A stretch of 53,939 bases of DNA from Bifidobacterium cebidarum (GCF_009193305.1 NZ_WBVS01000013.1:1-53939), one strand, 5' to 3'; positions 16,884 through 26,030 are shown, numbered from the stretch's first letter. Translations and numbers: made by a program. The notes: generated from the sequence alone by a model not told the origin.

Positions 16884-19800
16884 ATGTCAACCTCTAATTC
16901 CAATGCAACCGTTTCTGAATCGTCCGGCAATGGCGGAGGCGAACCGTCAAAGACCGTCACTGCAGCACAATTGTGGCCTATGTATCGTCTTGCGCTCAGC
17001 ATTGCGATTGCTGTGATTGTAATAATCAGTTTGGCATTTCCATTTGGCGCGCGGCTATATGCCGAACAATCGATTCCTGATTCGTCTGTACTCAATACAC
17101 GGCAGATCGCGGCAGTGCCCCAAGGCGCCAAGAAAATCAATGGTATGGGCACCAGGCCGTTGCCGCTGCTCGATGATGCGGCAACGCAGGCGGTGAAAGA
17201 TAAGAATGAGCAGGCTGTGACCGATGCCGGCAAAGCGGTGTTTGGTGATGATTGGGATTTCGTGGTCACGACTGCGTACCAGCAAAATTCAGGCGGGTAT
17301 TTGCAATCCATCAATACTGCCGCCCAATCGCAGATAGCTAATGCGTTGCAGACGATGGACGCCAACAAAACCGATGATGTAGTCAATTTGATGGGACTTC
17401 TGGCATCGTTCGGCGACTATCGTGCCAACGCTTCATACAACTCAGATGAACATAGTGACTTGCCAGGCTATGGCGCGGCCAACGCCGACTACATAGTCAT
17501 TGCCGTGTCTCTGGCCTATGAGGCTCCTCGCACATTCAATACCTGTGATGTGCAGTTGCAATCCGCTAAAGTATTGGATCTGTTCTATCCCTCGCATGGA
17601 GCGGATGTCATTAGCGCATACGATAAAGCGGCCACATTATGCAATGATGATGCCACGCCCGAAGTAGCCAAAATCCAATACTTGATGGCCATGTCGCAGG
17701 TAGGTTGCGCAACGGATGACACGGTTGGGTATGACGTTCTGGCTAACAATAGACAATGGGATGAGATCGACAAGCAGCTCGATACTCTGATGAAGAATCA
17801 CAATACAATACCTGCCGCATATACAGTGGCAGGCGATGTCTATACCGCGGTGGCGGATGATATCAGTCCAGAAGGTTATGGCAATTTCCTCATTCAATAT
17901 TTACGCAGGAACGCAATCACCGCATATGAGAATGCGCAGAAGCTCTCTACGCTGCCGCAAATCGAAAGTTCCCTGGCCACTGCATATTCCAACGCAGGAG
18001 AATACGAGAACGTGGTGAAACTACTCGACGGCAACGATAAAGTGCTGGCCGTTGATGCGACTCGCAGCGTATATGCAGATGCTCTGGCGCATACCGGAAA
18101 ATTCAGCCAGGCTGCGAAAGTCGAAGCCAAGTTCATGTCGACCTATGGCAAAGAACAGAGCAATACCGTGCGAACGGAAATCGCGAATGGCCTGGGATGG
18201 CCTGTAACCCAGACGGATAACGTCCGCGATGTCATGCTGTCCCCGAACTGCGGCGCTCCTAGTGTCGTACAGGATTTCACCTATATTCCCGAGTATCGCG
18301 ACATTAGGGATGTAACACTGAACTCCGACGAGAACGATGCTGTGGATGCTCAGTACCAGTTGGCTCGAGATGGCTCTTGGAGGTTGCCGAAGCTTTCTCG
18401 TGCGCCGGAAAATTACATCATTTACCTGCTGTTGGCTGGCGAATATGACACTGCCAAGCAATATTGCCCGGGCGATGAGTTCTCTTCCAGCAAGTTTTGC
18501 CTTGTGGCATATAGTGGCAGCAACACGACGCCTGAAGGTCCGTTCGGTGATTCCACCATCGCGTTGGTGGACATGATGCAGAATCTCTGGCGATATTACG
18601 GGCAGCGCGATAAAGCCAAGGAGACACTGGAGCGATCCACAAGCGTTTCGGCGGCAATACTCAATGATCGTTTAGGGGAGATTCTTTTCCTCGATGAGGA
18701 TTATGCCGCTGCCGCAAAGCAGTTTGAACAAGCGGCGGAAGGCTATCAATCCTATTGTTATGGTCTCAGCGGGTCGGTGACCAGCCCCGCGTGGGCGAAA
18801 CTCCGTCAGGCCACGGCATTGCGCATGGCCGGCAATGTGGCTGACGCGCGCGTTGCGGCGGCAGATGCCGAGTCGTTGATCGGCGTTTGCTCTGCGGCCT
18901 TGGCATCCCCCGTGACCTCCAATTTCGAGGAGAACGAGCGTACCGCCGAACAGGCATATATCAAACAGGAACAAGCCCAGAACTATTACGACCAAAAGCA
19001 GTATGATGAGGCGTTCGATTTGGCCACGCAAGCTGTTCCGTTGCGTGACGCATCAGATGCTGATTCCTTGAAAAAAGCGGTGCGTGGCGCTATGGAACAA
19101 CTTGCGTCCGTATCGGCGTTCGCGGCTGGCCATTATCAGGCCGCGGAAGTCTGGGCCACCAAAGCCTTGGTCTATGATCCCAAAAGCCCGCTGTATCAGG
19201 AGGCGCTCGCCGACGCAAAGCGTGCTTTGGCGGAGGAATCGGATTCATCATCGGGTGGATCGGATGATGCATCGGATACCGGTTCATCCGAGTCTTCCGA
19301 TACCGATGCCAGCGCCGACGGAGACAGTGATGAGCAATCCAAAGAGAAGGAGTCCATCACCAATGCGGACGAGCTGATGGAAAACTATCGCGATGCGTTG
19401 CAATCCAACGGTTCGTTGTTCTCTTCATGGAACAATCTTGGCGTATTGCAGGCGCGGCAAAACGATGTGGATACCGCTGTCAACTCGTTCGAGAGGGCTG
19501 TTGCCGCCAAACCGGACTATGCTCTGGGCTGGTTCAATCTGGCTGTCGCCGAATCCATGCGCGCCAACCCGGTGTCGTTCCTGCGCTCGCAAGGCGCTTT
19601 CGGCAAAGCGGGCAGTCTTGACTCGGAGTTGAAGAACGCCGATAGGGAATTCGTGTTTGATGACAATACATACAGCTCGAAGATTGATGTGTCCAAAGCG
19701 ATTCCTGAGAACTTCCAGCTTGCCGAAAGCCTGCGTTCCGCACCACGCATGTTGACTGCCAGTTTGGGATTGCTGGTAATCGGCCGCATCATCATGGCCC

Positions 19801-20546
19801 TTGCCGGAGATTGGATTACCGGCAAGGTCAGTGAGGATGTGACGCCTCTGCTGGATAGGACGCGCAAGCGTATTATGGCGCTGTTGCGTCCACTTGGTGG
19901 TATGAACGCAGAAAGAGTCTCAGCGGATGGGTCTTCGAGTTCGACGGCAGCTGCAACCGCTGTGGCCACGGGTTCCGCCACGCGGCAATCCGGCCCTTCG
20001 TTTCCCGCCAAAATCATCAGCGGACCATTGCTCACCATGGTCGTGTCGTTCATATCCTTGGTATGGATCAGTGGTGCTTCGTCGGTTGCCGAATATGTGC
20101 TTGCTGGTGTGATTTCGCTGGCGTTGTTGCTTATGCCAGCTGTCGCTGCAGCATGGGTGGGCAAGAACCAAGACCATATCGACCATCATCGTTCCTTCTG
20201 GCCGGCTTCGGTAATCACTGTGATACTCACGCCGTTCCAGCTGGGCTTCGCGCCGCCCTCACCGATTGACGCGTCGGTTGACGGCAAGGAAATGGCCTGC
20301 CGTAAGGGGCGTTGGGGCATGGGTGTGCTTGGCGTCGTGACTATCGCCATGTGTGTGGTTGCCATGGTTACTTCCGTGCCGATGATTCGCATGGCCTCCG
20401 CAACTGCGCTGGTGGTAATAGGCTCGGCATTGACGCCGGTCGACCCGTTGGATGGTGCTCGGATCGATCTGCCGAAATGGCTCGACTGGCTGATTACCAT
20501 AGCGATGACCGTCACCACGATTATCACCGCCATGAACATCCTCTAG
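16884..20546 (+). CDS. Large TPR membrane protein with a degenerate site-2-protease-like C-terminus
   Basis: A 1220-residue protein. A cytoplasmic leader of about 30 residues precedes a membrane helix (YRLALSIAIAVIVIISLAF). A long extracytoplasmic region of helical TPR-like repeats follows, clearest near SSWNNLGVLQARQNDVDTAVNSFERAVAAKPDYALGWFNLA. An acidic Ser/Asp linker (SDSSSGGSDDASDTGSSESS) lies before the last TPR units. The C-terminal third holds five or six membrane helices and a run of ALTPVDPLDGARI, which resembles the third motif of M50 proteases (N-x-x-P-x-x-P-L-D-G). I see no HExxH, so protease activity is unlikely. The function is unknown; envelope scaffolding is possible. Codon use matches the neighbours. 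Confidence 0.6.
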   Translation: MSTSNSNATVSESSGNGGGEPSKTVTAAQLWPMYRLALSIAIAVIVIISLAFPFGARLYAEQSIPDSSVLNTRQIAAVPQGAKKINGMGTRPLPLLDDAATQAVKDKNEQAVTDAGKAVFGDDWDFVVTTAYQQNSGGYLQSINTAAQSQIANALQTMDANKTDDVVNLMGLLASFGDYRANASYNSDEHSDLPGYGAANADYIVIAVSLAYEAPRTFNTCDVQLQSAKVLDLFYPSHGADVISAYDKAATLCNDDATPEVAKIQYLMAMSQVGCATDDTVGYDVLANNRQWDEIDKQLDTLMKNHNTIPAAYTVAGDVYTAVADDISPEGYGNFLIQYLRRNAITAYENAQKLSTLPQIESSLATAYSNAGEYENVVKLLDGNDKVLAVDATRSVYADALAHTGKFSQAAKVEAKFMSTYGKEQSNTVRTEIANGLGWPVTQTDNVRDVMLSPNCGAPSVVQDFTYIPEYRDIRDVTLNSDENDAVDAQYQLARDGSWRLPKLSRAPENYIIYLLLAGEYDTAKQYCPGDEFSSSKFCLVAYSGSNTTPEGPFGDSTIALVDMMQNLWRYYGQRDKAKETLERSTSVSAAILNDRLGEILFLDEDYAAAAKQFEQAAEGYQSYCYGLSGSVTSPAWAKLRQATALRMAGNVADARVAAADAESLIGVCSAALASPVTSNFEENERTAEQAYIKQEQAQNYYDQKQYDEAFDLATQAVPLRDASDADSLKKAVRGAMEQLASVSAFAAGHYQAAEVWATKALVYDPKSPLYQEALADAKRALAEESDSSSGGSDDASDTGSSESSDTDASADGDSDEQSKEKESITNADELMENYRDALQSNGSLFSSWNNLGVLQARQNDVDTAVNSFERAVAAKPDYALGWFNLAVAESMRANPVSFLRSQGAFGKAGSLDSELKNADREFVFDDNTYSSKIDVSKAIPENFQLAESLRSAPRMLTASLGLLVIGRIIMALAGDWITGKVSEDVTPLLDRTRKRIMALLRPLGGMNAERVSADGSSSSTAAATAVATGSATRQSGPSFPAKIISGPLLTMVVSFISLVWISGASSVAEYVLAGVISLALLLMPAVAAAWVGKNQDHIDHHRSFWPASVITVILTPFQLGFAPPSPIDASVDGKEMACRKGRWGMGVLGVVTIAMCVVAMVTSVPMIRMASATALVVIGSALTPVDPLDGARIDLPKWLDWLITIAMTVTTIITAMNIL

Positions 20547-20605
20547 CCATGCAACTCCATTCGCTATGATGGATGGCGCTGCGATAGTAATGGGAGGATG
20601 AGCAT

Positions 20606-21325
20606 ATGGGCTTGTACCGAGACGAGGGCGTGATATTACGCACCGCCAAGCTCGGTGAAGCCGATCGCATCATCACGATACTGACCCGTGGCCACGGCAA
20701 GATCCGTGCCGTGGCCAAAGGTGTCCGCCGTACGAAGTCACGATTCGGTGCGCGGCTTGAACCGTTTATGCGCGCTGATCTGCTCATCGCCGAAGGCCGT
20801 GCGTTGGATACCGTTTCCCAAGCGGAATCCATAGCCGCGTATGGTGCGGTGATTGCCGTTGATTACAATGCGTATGAGGCAGCGAACGTCATTGTGGAAA
20901 CCATCGATAAGCTCGCCAGCTCAGAACATGAATGCGTGCCGGCACAATATCAATTGCTCATCGGCGCATTGAACGCGCTGGCCAAACACGCGCATGCACC
21001 TCGTGCAATCAGCGGATCGTATGTGATGCGTGCCTTGTCCTTGGCGGGATGGACACCGCGTATGGGCACCTGTGTAGTGTGTGGGCAGCGCATGGGATCC
21101 TATTTTTCCATTGCCTCCGGTGGCGTGATGTGCGAGGCTGATCACACCACCGATGCGCGGCGGATTCCGCCACGGGCATTGCAGGAATTCCAGGCCTTGG
21201 TCCAAGGCGACTGGACAGTGCTTGATGGCGTGCCTCTCCAGCGTGTCACCGAAGAGTTGGTTGAAGATTGGGCGGAGTATTATCTGGAACGCCCGATTCG
21301 TTCGCTGCGCTTGATAGATTCATAA
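20606..21325 (+). CDS. recO: DNA repair protein RecO
   Basis: A mediator of RecF-pathway recombination that helps load RecA onto SSB-coated DNA. The 239-residue length is normal. The N-terminal OB fold is MGLYRDEGVILRTAKLGEADRII, followed by RTKSRFGARLEPF. A zinc-finger-like block is present: CVVCGQRMGSYFSIASGGVMCEAD. GGGAGG lies 8 bases before the ATG. uppS starts 2 bases after the stop, so they are probably co-transcribed. Confidence 0.95.
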   Translation: MGLYRDEGVILRTAKLGEADRIITILTRGHGKIRAVAKGVRRTKSRFGARLEPFMRADLLIAEGRALDTVSQAESIAAYGAVIAVDYNAYEAANVIVETIDKLASSEHECVPAQYQLLIGALNALAKHAHAPRAISGSYVMRALSLAGWTPRMGTCVVCGQRMGSYFSIASGGVMCEADHTTDARRIPPRALQEFQALVQGDWTVLDGVPLQRVTEELVEDWAEYYLERPIRSLRLIDS

Positions 21326-21327
21326 CT

Positions 21328-22116
21328 ATGGCTTTTGAGAACGTTGATTACACGTCATTGGACATTCCCGCTGCACCGTTCAGCGATCCGTCCCGTATCC
21401 CTGATTTTCCGAAGAATAAAGTGCCCCGCCACGTGGGCGTGATCATGGATGGCAATGGCCGTTGGGCCAAGCAGCGTGGCATGATTCGCACCAACGGTCA
21501 TCAGGCCGCAGAGCCGGTGGTCTTCGATACCATCGCCGGCGCCATCGAAGCCGGTGTGCGTTACCTGAGTCTGTATACGTTCTCCACCGAGAATTGGAAG
21601 CGCTCGCCTCAGGAGGTTCGCTTCCTGATGGGATTCTCCCGTGAGATCATCCACCGTCGTGTGGCGCAGATGGATGAGTGGGGCGTGCGCGTACGCTGGT
21701 CCGGCCGCCGTCCGAAGCTGTGGAAGTCTGTGATCGATGAGCTTGAAGTGGCGATGGAGCGCACGAAGAACAACAAGGTCATCGATGTGGTGTTCTGCAT
21801 CAACTATGGTGGCCGTGCGGAAATCGCCGATGCGTGTGCGGCCATCGCCCGCGAGGTGCGCGACGGCAAGATCTCCGGTGACCGCGTCACCGAAAAGATG
21901 ATTGCCGATCATCTCTACAACCCGGATATTCCGGATTGCGATCTGGTGATTCGTACCTCCGGCGAGCAGCGCACCTCGAACTTCCTGCCGTGGGAGGCTG
22001 CCTACGCCGAACTTGATTTCGTACCGGAACTCTTCCCCGATTGCGGCCGTGAGGTGCTCTGGCGCGCCATCGACGATTACATCCATCGTGATCGCCGATT
22101 TGGCAATGCCAAATGA
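21328..22116 (+). CDS. uppS: Isoprenyl transferase (undecaprenyl diphosphate synthase)
   Basis: A cis-prenyltransferase that elongates farnesyl diphosphate with IPP to the C55 lipid carrier for cell-wall synthesis. The product is 262 residues. The catalytic aspartate is D41 in VGVIMDGNGRWAKQRG. The IPP-binding C-terminal motif is VIRTSGEQRTSNFLPWE. The ATG at 21328 follows the recO stop by 2 bases, so a longer upstream frame is not needed. It uses precursors from the MEP pathway whose genes dxr and ispG lie upstream. Confidence 0.96.
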   Translation: MAFENVDYTSLDIPAAPFSDPSRIPDFPKNKVPRHVGVIMDGNGRWAKQRGMIRTNGHQAAEPVVFDTIAGAIEAGVRYLSLYTFSTENWKRSPQEVRFLMGFSREIIHRRVAQMDEWGVRVRWSGRRPKLWKSVIDELEVAMERTKNNKVIDVVFCINYGGRAEIADACAAIAREVRDGKISGDRVTEKMIADHLYNPDIPDCDLVIRTSGEQRTSNFLPWEAAYAELDFVPELFPDCGREVLWRAIDDYIHRDRRFGNAK

Positions 22117-22139
22117 AATGAATGCATGGTCGTGTTTTT

Positions 22140-22267
22140 AGCGGCTGGTGGGATATGCGTTGTTCGACTGTAAGCAGCGCAGGCGTGTGCTATGCTCTGC
22201 GAGCATGCGCCGGAGCGAGGCCAAACGGCCTTGAGTGTGTCGAACAACGCATATCCCACCAGCCGCT
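22140..22267. repeat. Perfect 29-bp inverted repeat enclosing a structured 70-base loop
   Basis: The arms 22140-22168 and 22239-22267 are exact inverted copies, beginning AGCGGCTGGTGGGATATGCG on the plus strand. The 70-base interior can itself fold: GGCGTGTGCT pairs with AGCATGCGCC with two wobbles, and AGGCC pairs with GGCCT. It lies between convergent genes (uppS plus, permease minus) and could be a bidirectional terminator, but it has no T-run and is far longer than usual. A mobile-element remnant or structured RNA is also possible. Confidence 0.8.
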
Positions 22268-22303
22268 TTCCGCAATGCAGTGAATTTCTCTGCGCTTGGT
22301 TTG

Positions 22304-23080
22304 TTACTGATCCAGGTCTTCGTCCTTGCCGTTGCCGAGAGTGAGCCATTCGACTAGAGAGATGAGTGCCAAAAGGATTGCGGTTTCGGCGATGACGACT
22401 ACGGTCGCGGAGAAAATCAGCGGCGTGCGGAATGAGTTGAATGCGGCCTGCAGCCAGATGCCCAAGCCGTTCATGGCACCAAGATATTCGGCGGTTGCGG
22501 CGGTGCCGAAAATATAGGCCGCGGCAATGCGAACACCGCCGAAGATCTGGCGTGCGGCCACGCGCAGCTTGACGTGCAGTAGCGTCCATGTGCGTGTGGC
22601 GCCGCACGTCAATGCCACATCTTCGTAGAATCCCGGCACGGCGGTAAGGCCGCGTGCGGTCTGCACAGCAATGGGGAACGTGGCAAAGACGGCCACAATC
22701 ACGATTTTCCCCAATGGCTCGAAGCCGAACCAGATCATAAACAGCGGTGCCACCGTGATAAGCGGTATGGTCTGCGCCGCAGCCAGGAGTGGGTAGAGCG
22801 CGCGGTACATCGTTTTGGAGATGTACAGGCCAATGCCGATGAGCATGCCGACAATAATCGCAATGGCGAAGCCGGTGACGCCCTCATACGTGGTGATAGC
22901 CGCAGCGGTCATCAAATCCGGCCAGGTATCAATCATCGAGGCCACGATTTGGGTAGGGGAGGCGAGTACGCGTTCGGAAATATGGCCGGCCTGAACCGCT
23001 ACCTGCCAAATCACCAGTAATCCTCCAATGGTGATTGCTGGCGGAACGATGCGGGCGAGCCAGGATTTCAGTTGCTTCAT
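22304..23080 (-). CDS. ABC transporter permease, SsuC/ThiX type
   Basis: An inner-membrane permease of about 259 residues with six or so helices. The EAA-type loop (YEDVALTCGATRTWTLLHVKLR) that contacts the ATPase is well conserved. It belongs to the nitrate/sulfonate/taurine/thiamine-precursor group. The companion binding protein upstream suggests a thiamine pyrimidine precursor as cargo. The ATG at 23080 is preferred to an in-frame TTG at 23089; neither has a strong ribosome binding site. No ATPase gene adjoins it, so the ATPase must be encoded elsewhere. Confidence 0.88.
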   Translation of the reverse strand: MKQLKSWLARIVPPAITIGGLLVIWQVAVQAGHISERVLASPTQIVASMIDTWPDLMTAAAITTYEGVTGFAIAIIVGMLIGIGLYISKTMYRALYPLLAAAQTIPLITVAPLFMIWFGFEPLGKIVIVAVFATFPIAVQTARGLTAVPGFYEDVALTCGATRTWTLLHVKLRVAARQIFGGVRIAAAYIFGTAATAEYLGAMNGLGIWLQAAFNSFRTPLIFSATVVVIAETAILLALISLVEWLTLGNGKDEDLDQ

Positions 23081-23106
23081 AGGAGTCAAGGTCTTTGCAA
23101 GATAGA

Positions 23107-23133
23107 TTGGCTCCCCTCACTGAGGGGAGCCAA
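23107..23133. repeat. Perfect 13-bp palindrome between binding-protein and permease genes
   Basis: TTGGCTCCCCTCA (23107-23119) is the exact reverse complement of TGAGGGGAGCCAA (23121-23133), with one central base. It sits in the gap between the binding-protein stop and the permease start on the minus strand. It probably forms an RNA hairpin that lets the binding protein accumulate above the permease. It belongs to the GGCTCCC repeat family of this window. Confidence 0.75.
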
Positions 23134-23143
23134 AGTAATGAAA

Positions 23144-24202
23144 TCAGGCCACGTAATCGTTGGTGGCGAGTTCCTTGGCCTGCGGGGCCTCGGCTGGGTC
23201 CTTGCCGTCCTTGTCCTTATAGGTGCCGGCCTTGTACTGGAAGTCCAGATACGGTTGGGCATCATCGAAGTTCACAGTACCGGGCAGGTTCTTGGCGTCA
23301 TCGGTGGTCCAGTAACCGTTCTTGGCGATCTCTTCCATGGAGGTGCGGGTCAGCTTGGAATCAAGCTGGGCTTCCTTGGCCTGGGCCACGAGGATATCAG
23401 CCGCCTTGTCCGGGTTGGCCAGCGCGTAGTCGTAGCCCTTCTTGGTGGCGGAGATGAACTTCTTCAAGGCATCAGCGTTCTTGGAGTCCTTCAGCCAGGA
23501 ATCATTGACAGCGAAGCCAAGCTGATCCGGGTTGCCCGGAACACCCCAGTCGGAAGCCACGAAGCAGTTCAGGGCCGGGCCGTTAAGTTCGCTTTCCACG
23601 CCTTCCCAGGTCACGTAGAAGCCGCCGAAGTCGCCTTTGCCGGAAGTCAGGGTCTCGAAGGTGTTGGTGCCAGCGGTGGCGGTCTTGATCTCACCGGTGC
23701 CACCGGCGTACTTGATCATCTGCTGCACCACAGCGGTCTGTTCGGCGGAACCGAAGCTCACGAAGGTCTTACCGGAGAGGTCCTTCGGGGTCTTGATATC
23801 GGTGCGGGAGGCGAGTGCGCACCAGCGGGCCACCGGCTTCTGGGTCAGGTCGAAGACGAACTTCAGCTTGGCGCCCTGGGAGTTGAAGGCGGCCACGTTG
23901 CTCAGTGTGGTGAAGCCCACGTTGGCCACGCCGTTCTCGACGCTGGTTTCCGCGCCGGCCTGAGCGGTCGGCAGGATCTTCACGTTGACGCCGGCATCCT
24001 TGTAGTAGCCGAGCTTCTGGGCCACGTACAGGCCAATGTGATTGGTGTTCGGCGTCCAATCCAGCATGAACGACACGGTAGGAGTGCTGGAATTGCTGGA
24101 ATCGGCGGAATTGGTGCTGCCGCATGCAGCCATGGTCAGGGACAGGGCAAGTGTTCCGGCGGCGGCCGCGAACGTGGTCAGGCCCTTCTTGATATTCATC
24201 AT
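23144..24202 (-). CDS. THI5/NMT1-type substrate-binding lipoprotein (probable thiamine pyrimidine precursor uptake)
   Basis: A 352-residue lipoprotein from the ATG at 24202. The signal peptide ends in the lipobox LTMAAC, giving lipid attachment at Cys. The mature protein has the NMT1/THI5 signature SFMLDWTPNTNHIGLYVAQK, then AQAGAETSVENGVANVGFTT and GFYVTWEGVE. This family includes ThiY proteins that bind formylaminopyrimidine, a thiamine salvage precursor. I chose 24202 because AAGGTGA lies 8 bases upstream; a GTG at 24214 is possible. The thiamine genes at 30896-35942 support a thiamine-related role, but binding is inferred. No TPP riboswitch is visible in its leader. Confidence 0.85.
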   Translation of the reverse strand: MMNIKKGLTTFAAAAGTLALSLTMAACGSTNSADSSNSSTPTVSFMLDWTPNTNHIGLYVAQKLGYYKDAGVNVKILPTAQAGAETSVENGVANVGFTTLSNVAAFNSQGAKLKFVFDLTQKPVARWCALASRTDIKTPKDLSGKTFVSFGSAEQTAVVQQMIKYAGGTGEIKTATAGTNTFETLTSGKGDFGGFYVTWEGVESELNGPALNCFVASDWGVPGNPDQLGFAVNDSWLKDSKNADALKKFISATKKGYDYALANPDKAADILVAQAKEAQLDSKLTRTSMEEIAKNGYWTTDDAKNLPGTVNFDDAQPYLDFQYKAGTYKDKDGKDPAEAPQAKELATNDYVA

Positions 24203-24210
24203 CTTCTCTT

Positions 24211-24269
24211 TCACCTTGCTTTCTGCGCATGTTGCGCTTTCGGCCTGATGCTCATGCGCGGGAAGGTGA
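24211..24269 (-). promoter_or_regulatory. Leader hairpin that can sequester the ribosome binding site of the binding-protein gene
   Basis: On the minus strand TCACCTT (24263-24269) pairs with AAGGTGA (24211-24217), the probable ribosome binding site. Inside, GCGCATG (24253-24259) pairs with CATGCGC (24225-24231), leaving a 21-base loop. Such a fold would block translation of the lipoprotein when formed. Nothing shows which signal would open it. Confidence 0.5.
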
Positions 24270-24355
24270 GGAGCCCGCGCGAGACATCAAACCATACACC
24301 CGAATGACTCATACGCTGATAGCAGCGTTGAGCGGGTGTTATTCAACTGATGTGG

Positions 24356-24380
24356 GCGCGGTTGCTGCCACCAACCGCGC
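24356..24380. repeat. Inverted repeat in the gap upstream of the binding-protein gene
   Basis: GCGCGGTTG (24356-24364) and CAACCGCGC (24372-24380) form a perfect 9-bp stem with a 7-base loop. A minus-strand TATACT at 24392-24397 is just upstream of it in transcription direction and could be a -10 box, so the dyad would overlap the early transcribed region as an operator or attenuator. Confidence 0.4.
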
Positions 24381-24426
24381 GAACGGCTCCCAGTATAGCC
24401 GTACGCTTGGAAGCCTCGTGCGATAC

Positions 24427-24458
24427 AGAAAATCCCGCTGACCTGGGCCAACGGGATT
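24427..24458 (-). terminator. Terminator after the GH32 gene
   Basis: On the minus strand AATCCCG (24452-24458) pairs with CGGGATT (24431-24437), followed by TTTTCTG. It lies just beyond the GH32 stop at 24468 and separates that unit from the binding-protein gene. Confidence 0.7.
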
Positions 24459-24467
24459 GAGGGGTTG

Positions 24468-26030
24468 TTACTCCAGTCCAATCGATTTCAGATGGTGCAG
24501 CTTCAGCGAGCTCACAGTCAGTGACCCGGATTCGGCGGACAACTTGATGGCTCGTGGACCTTCTGAAGCAAACGAATACTCGCTCAATACCTGGTGGCCA
24601 CCGTTCACATAGACTTCCACGGAGCCACGGTCCACGAACACGCGCAGATCAAGCGTGTCGGCGGCAAGCTCGGCTTCCGTGAGCGGTGCCGTACGGTAGC
24701 CACGGTCGCCGTGCTTCATGGTCTGACGATCCACCACCACACGGCCCAGCTGGTCGTCGTATGCGACATACAGGTAGGCGCCGTCATTGGTGGCGTGCAC
24801 CTTCAGGCCGGCGCGCTCGGCGGTGGTGTGCTTCAAATCAATGGACAGTTCGATTTCCACGGCCTCGGCATCATCGGAGATGATGCGCTCGCCATCACCA
24901 TCCAGCGTAATAGAGCCATGGTCGAACGTATCCTCACGGAGCTCTTCCATCTCGGCCACCGGAGCGGTGACCACATCGCCGTCCGCGCTCAAGGTGATTT
25001 CGCGAGGCAGGGTGAGCTGGCCGCACCAGCCGTCGTCCATCATCGGAGCCGGGTCCATGAACGGCGCCATCCACCCATAGACGATTTGGCGGCCATCCTC
25101 GCCGCCGGCGTTGAACGACTGCGGCGCATAGTAATTATGCCCGCAATCCCACGGGCGGAATTCGGTTTCCGGTTTGAACTCGCCGCCCGGTTCCCACGTG
25201 CCGATCATATAGCCGGCGTTGCTCTCGTTGCGGTTCGCGAAGCCGTTCGGCTTGGACCCCATGGCGGAGAAGCCGATAACCCACTTCTCGTTGCCGTCCT
25301 TGTCTTTGAGCGGGAAGAAGTCCGGGCATTCGAGCATGAACACATTCGGATCCGGGTGCTCGAACAGCACGCGCTCGTACTTCCAACTCACCATGTCGTC
25401 GGAGGTGAACAGCCACATCTGGCCGCGCTTTTCGGCGGAGGAGACGCCGAAGGTCATATACCAGGTGTCGCCCGTCTTCCACACCTTCGGGTCACGGAAG
25501 TGATGCCAGACCTTATCGGTCGGGCAGTCGATGATCATGCCCTGCTTGGTGGCGGATGTCAGCTCGTCGTTGTCCGGGGTGGCGAGCAGCTGCACCTGCC
25601 AGTCGTCGGTACGGTCGGCGGGGTTGCGCCAACGGTGGCCGGTGTAGTAGAAGCGCAGCTGGCCGTCATCGCCGATGGCTGCAGAGCCGGAGAAGACGCC
25701 GTGCTTGTCTTCCTCGAGCGAGGGGGTGAACATGATTGGCTCGCGTTTCCAATGAATCATGTCCGGAGAGGAGACGTGACCCCAGTGCATCGGACCCCAA
25801 TGCGAGCTGTAGGGGTGCAACTGGTAGAAGACATGCCAGCGGCCTTTGTAGAAGCACAGGCCGTTCGGATCGTTGATCCAGCCGGCGTTGGATGCGATGT
25901 GATACTTCGGGTACCAGCGGTCATTGCGCTTGGGTTCCAATGCGGCAAGGCCTGCTTCGGCCTTGGCCAGCTCGGCCTTGTGATCGAGAATCGGATGAAG
26001 CTGAGGAGACTTCGGAGTGAAATCGGTCAT
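24468..26030 (-). CDS. cscA: Beta-fructofuranosidase (sucrose hydrolase), glycoside hydrolase family 32
   Basis: The 520-residue cytoplasmic enzyme hydrolyses sucrose or short fructo-oligosaccharides. The nucleophile is D54 in WINDPNG. FRDPKVW carries the transition-state stabilising Asp, and the acid/base Glu is in MLECPDFF. A five-blade propeller (about 40-350) is followed by the usual C-terminal beta sandwich. AAAGGA precedes the ATG at 26030. A well-formed promoter with an overlapping LacI-type operator lies upstream, and the LacI gene is adjacent. No sucrose permease gene adjoins it, unlike the cscBA order known in some bifidobacteria. Confidence 0.95.
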   Translation of the reverse strand: MTDFTPKSPQLHPILDHKAELAKAEAGLAALEPKRNDRWYPKYHIASNAGWINDPNGLCFYKGRWHVFYQLHPYSSHWGPMHWGHVSSPDMIHWKREPIMFTPSLEEDKHGVFSGSAAIGDDGQLRFYYTGHRWRNPADRTDDWQVQLLATPDNDELTSATKQGMIIDCPTDKVWHHFRDPKVWKTGDTWYMTFGVSSAEKRGQMWLFTSDDMVSWKYERVLFEHPDPNVFMLECPDFFPLKDKDGNEKWVIGFSAMGSKPNGFANRNESNAGYMIGTWEPGGEFKPETEFRPWDCGHNYYAPQSFNAGGEDGRQIVYGWMAPFMDPAPMMDDGWCGQLTLPREITLSADGDVVTAPVAEMEELREDTFDHGSITLDGDGERIISDDAEAVEIELSIDLKHTTAERAGLKVHATNDGAYLYVAYDDQLGRVVVDRQTMKHGDRGYRTAPLTEAELAADTLDLRVFVDRGSVEVYVNGGHQVLSEYSFASEGPRAIKLSAESGSLTVSSLKLHHLKSIGLE

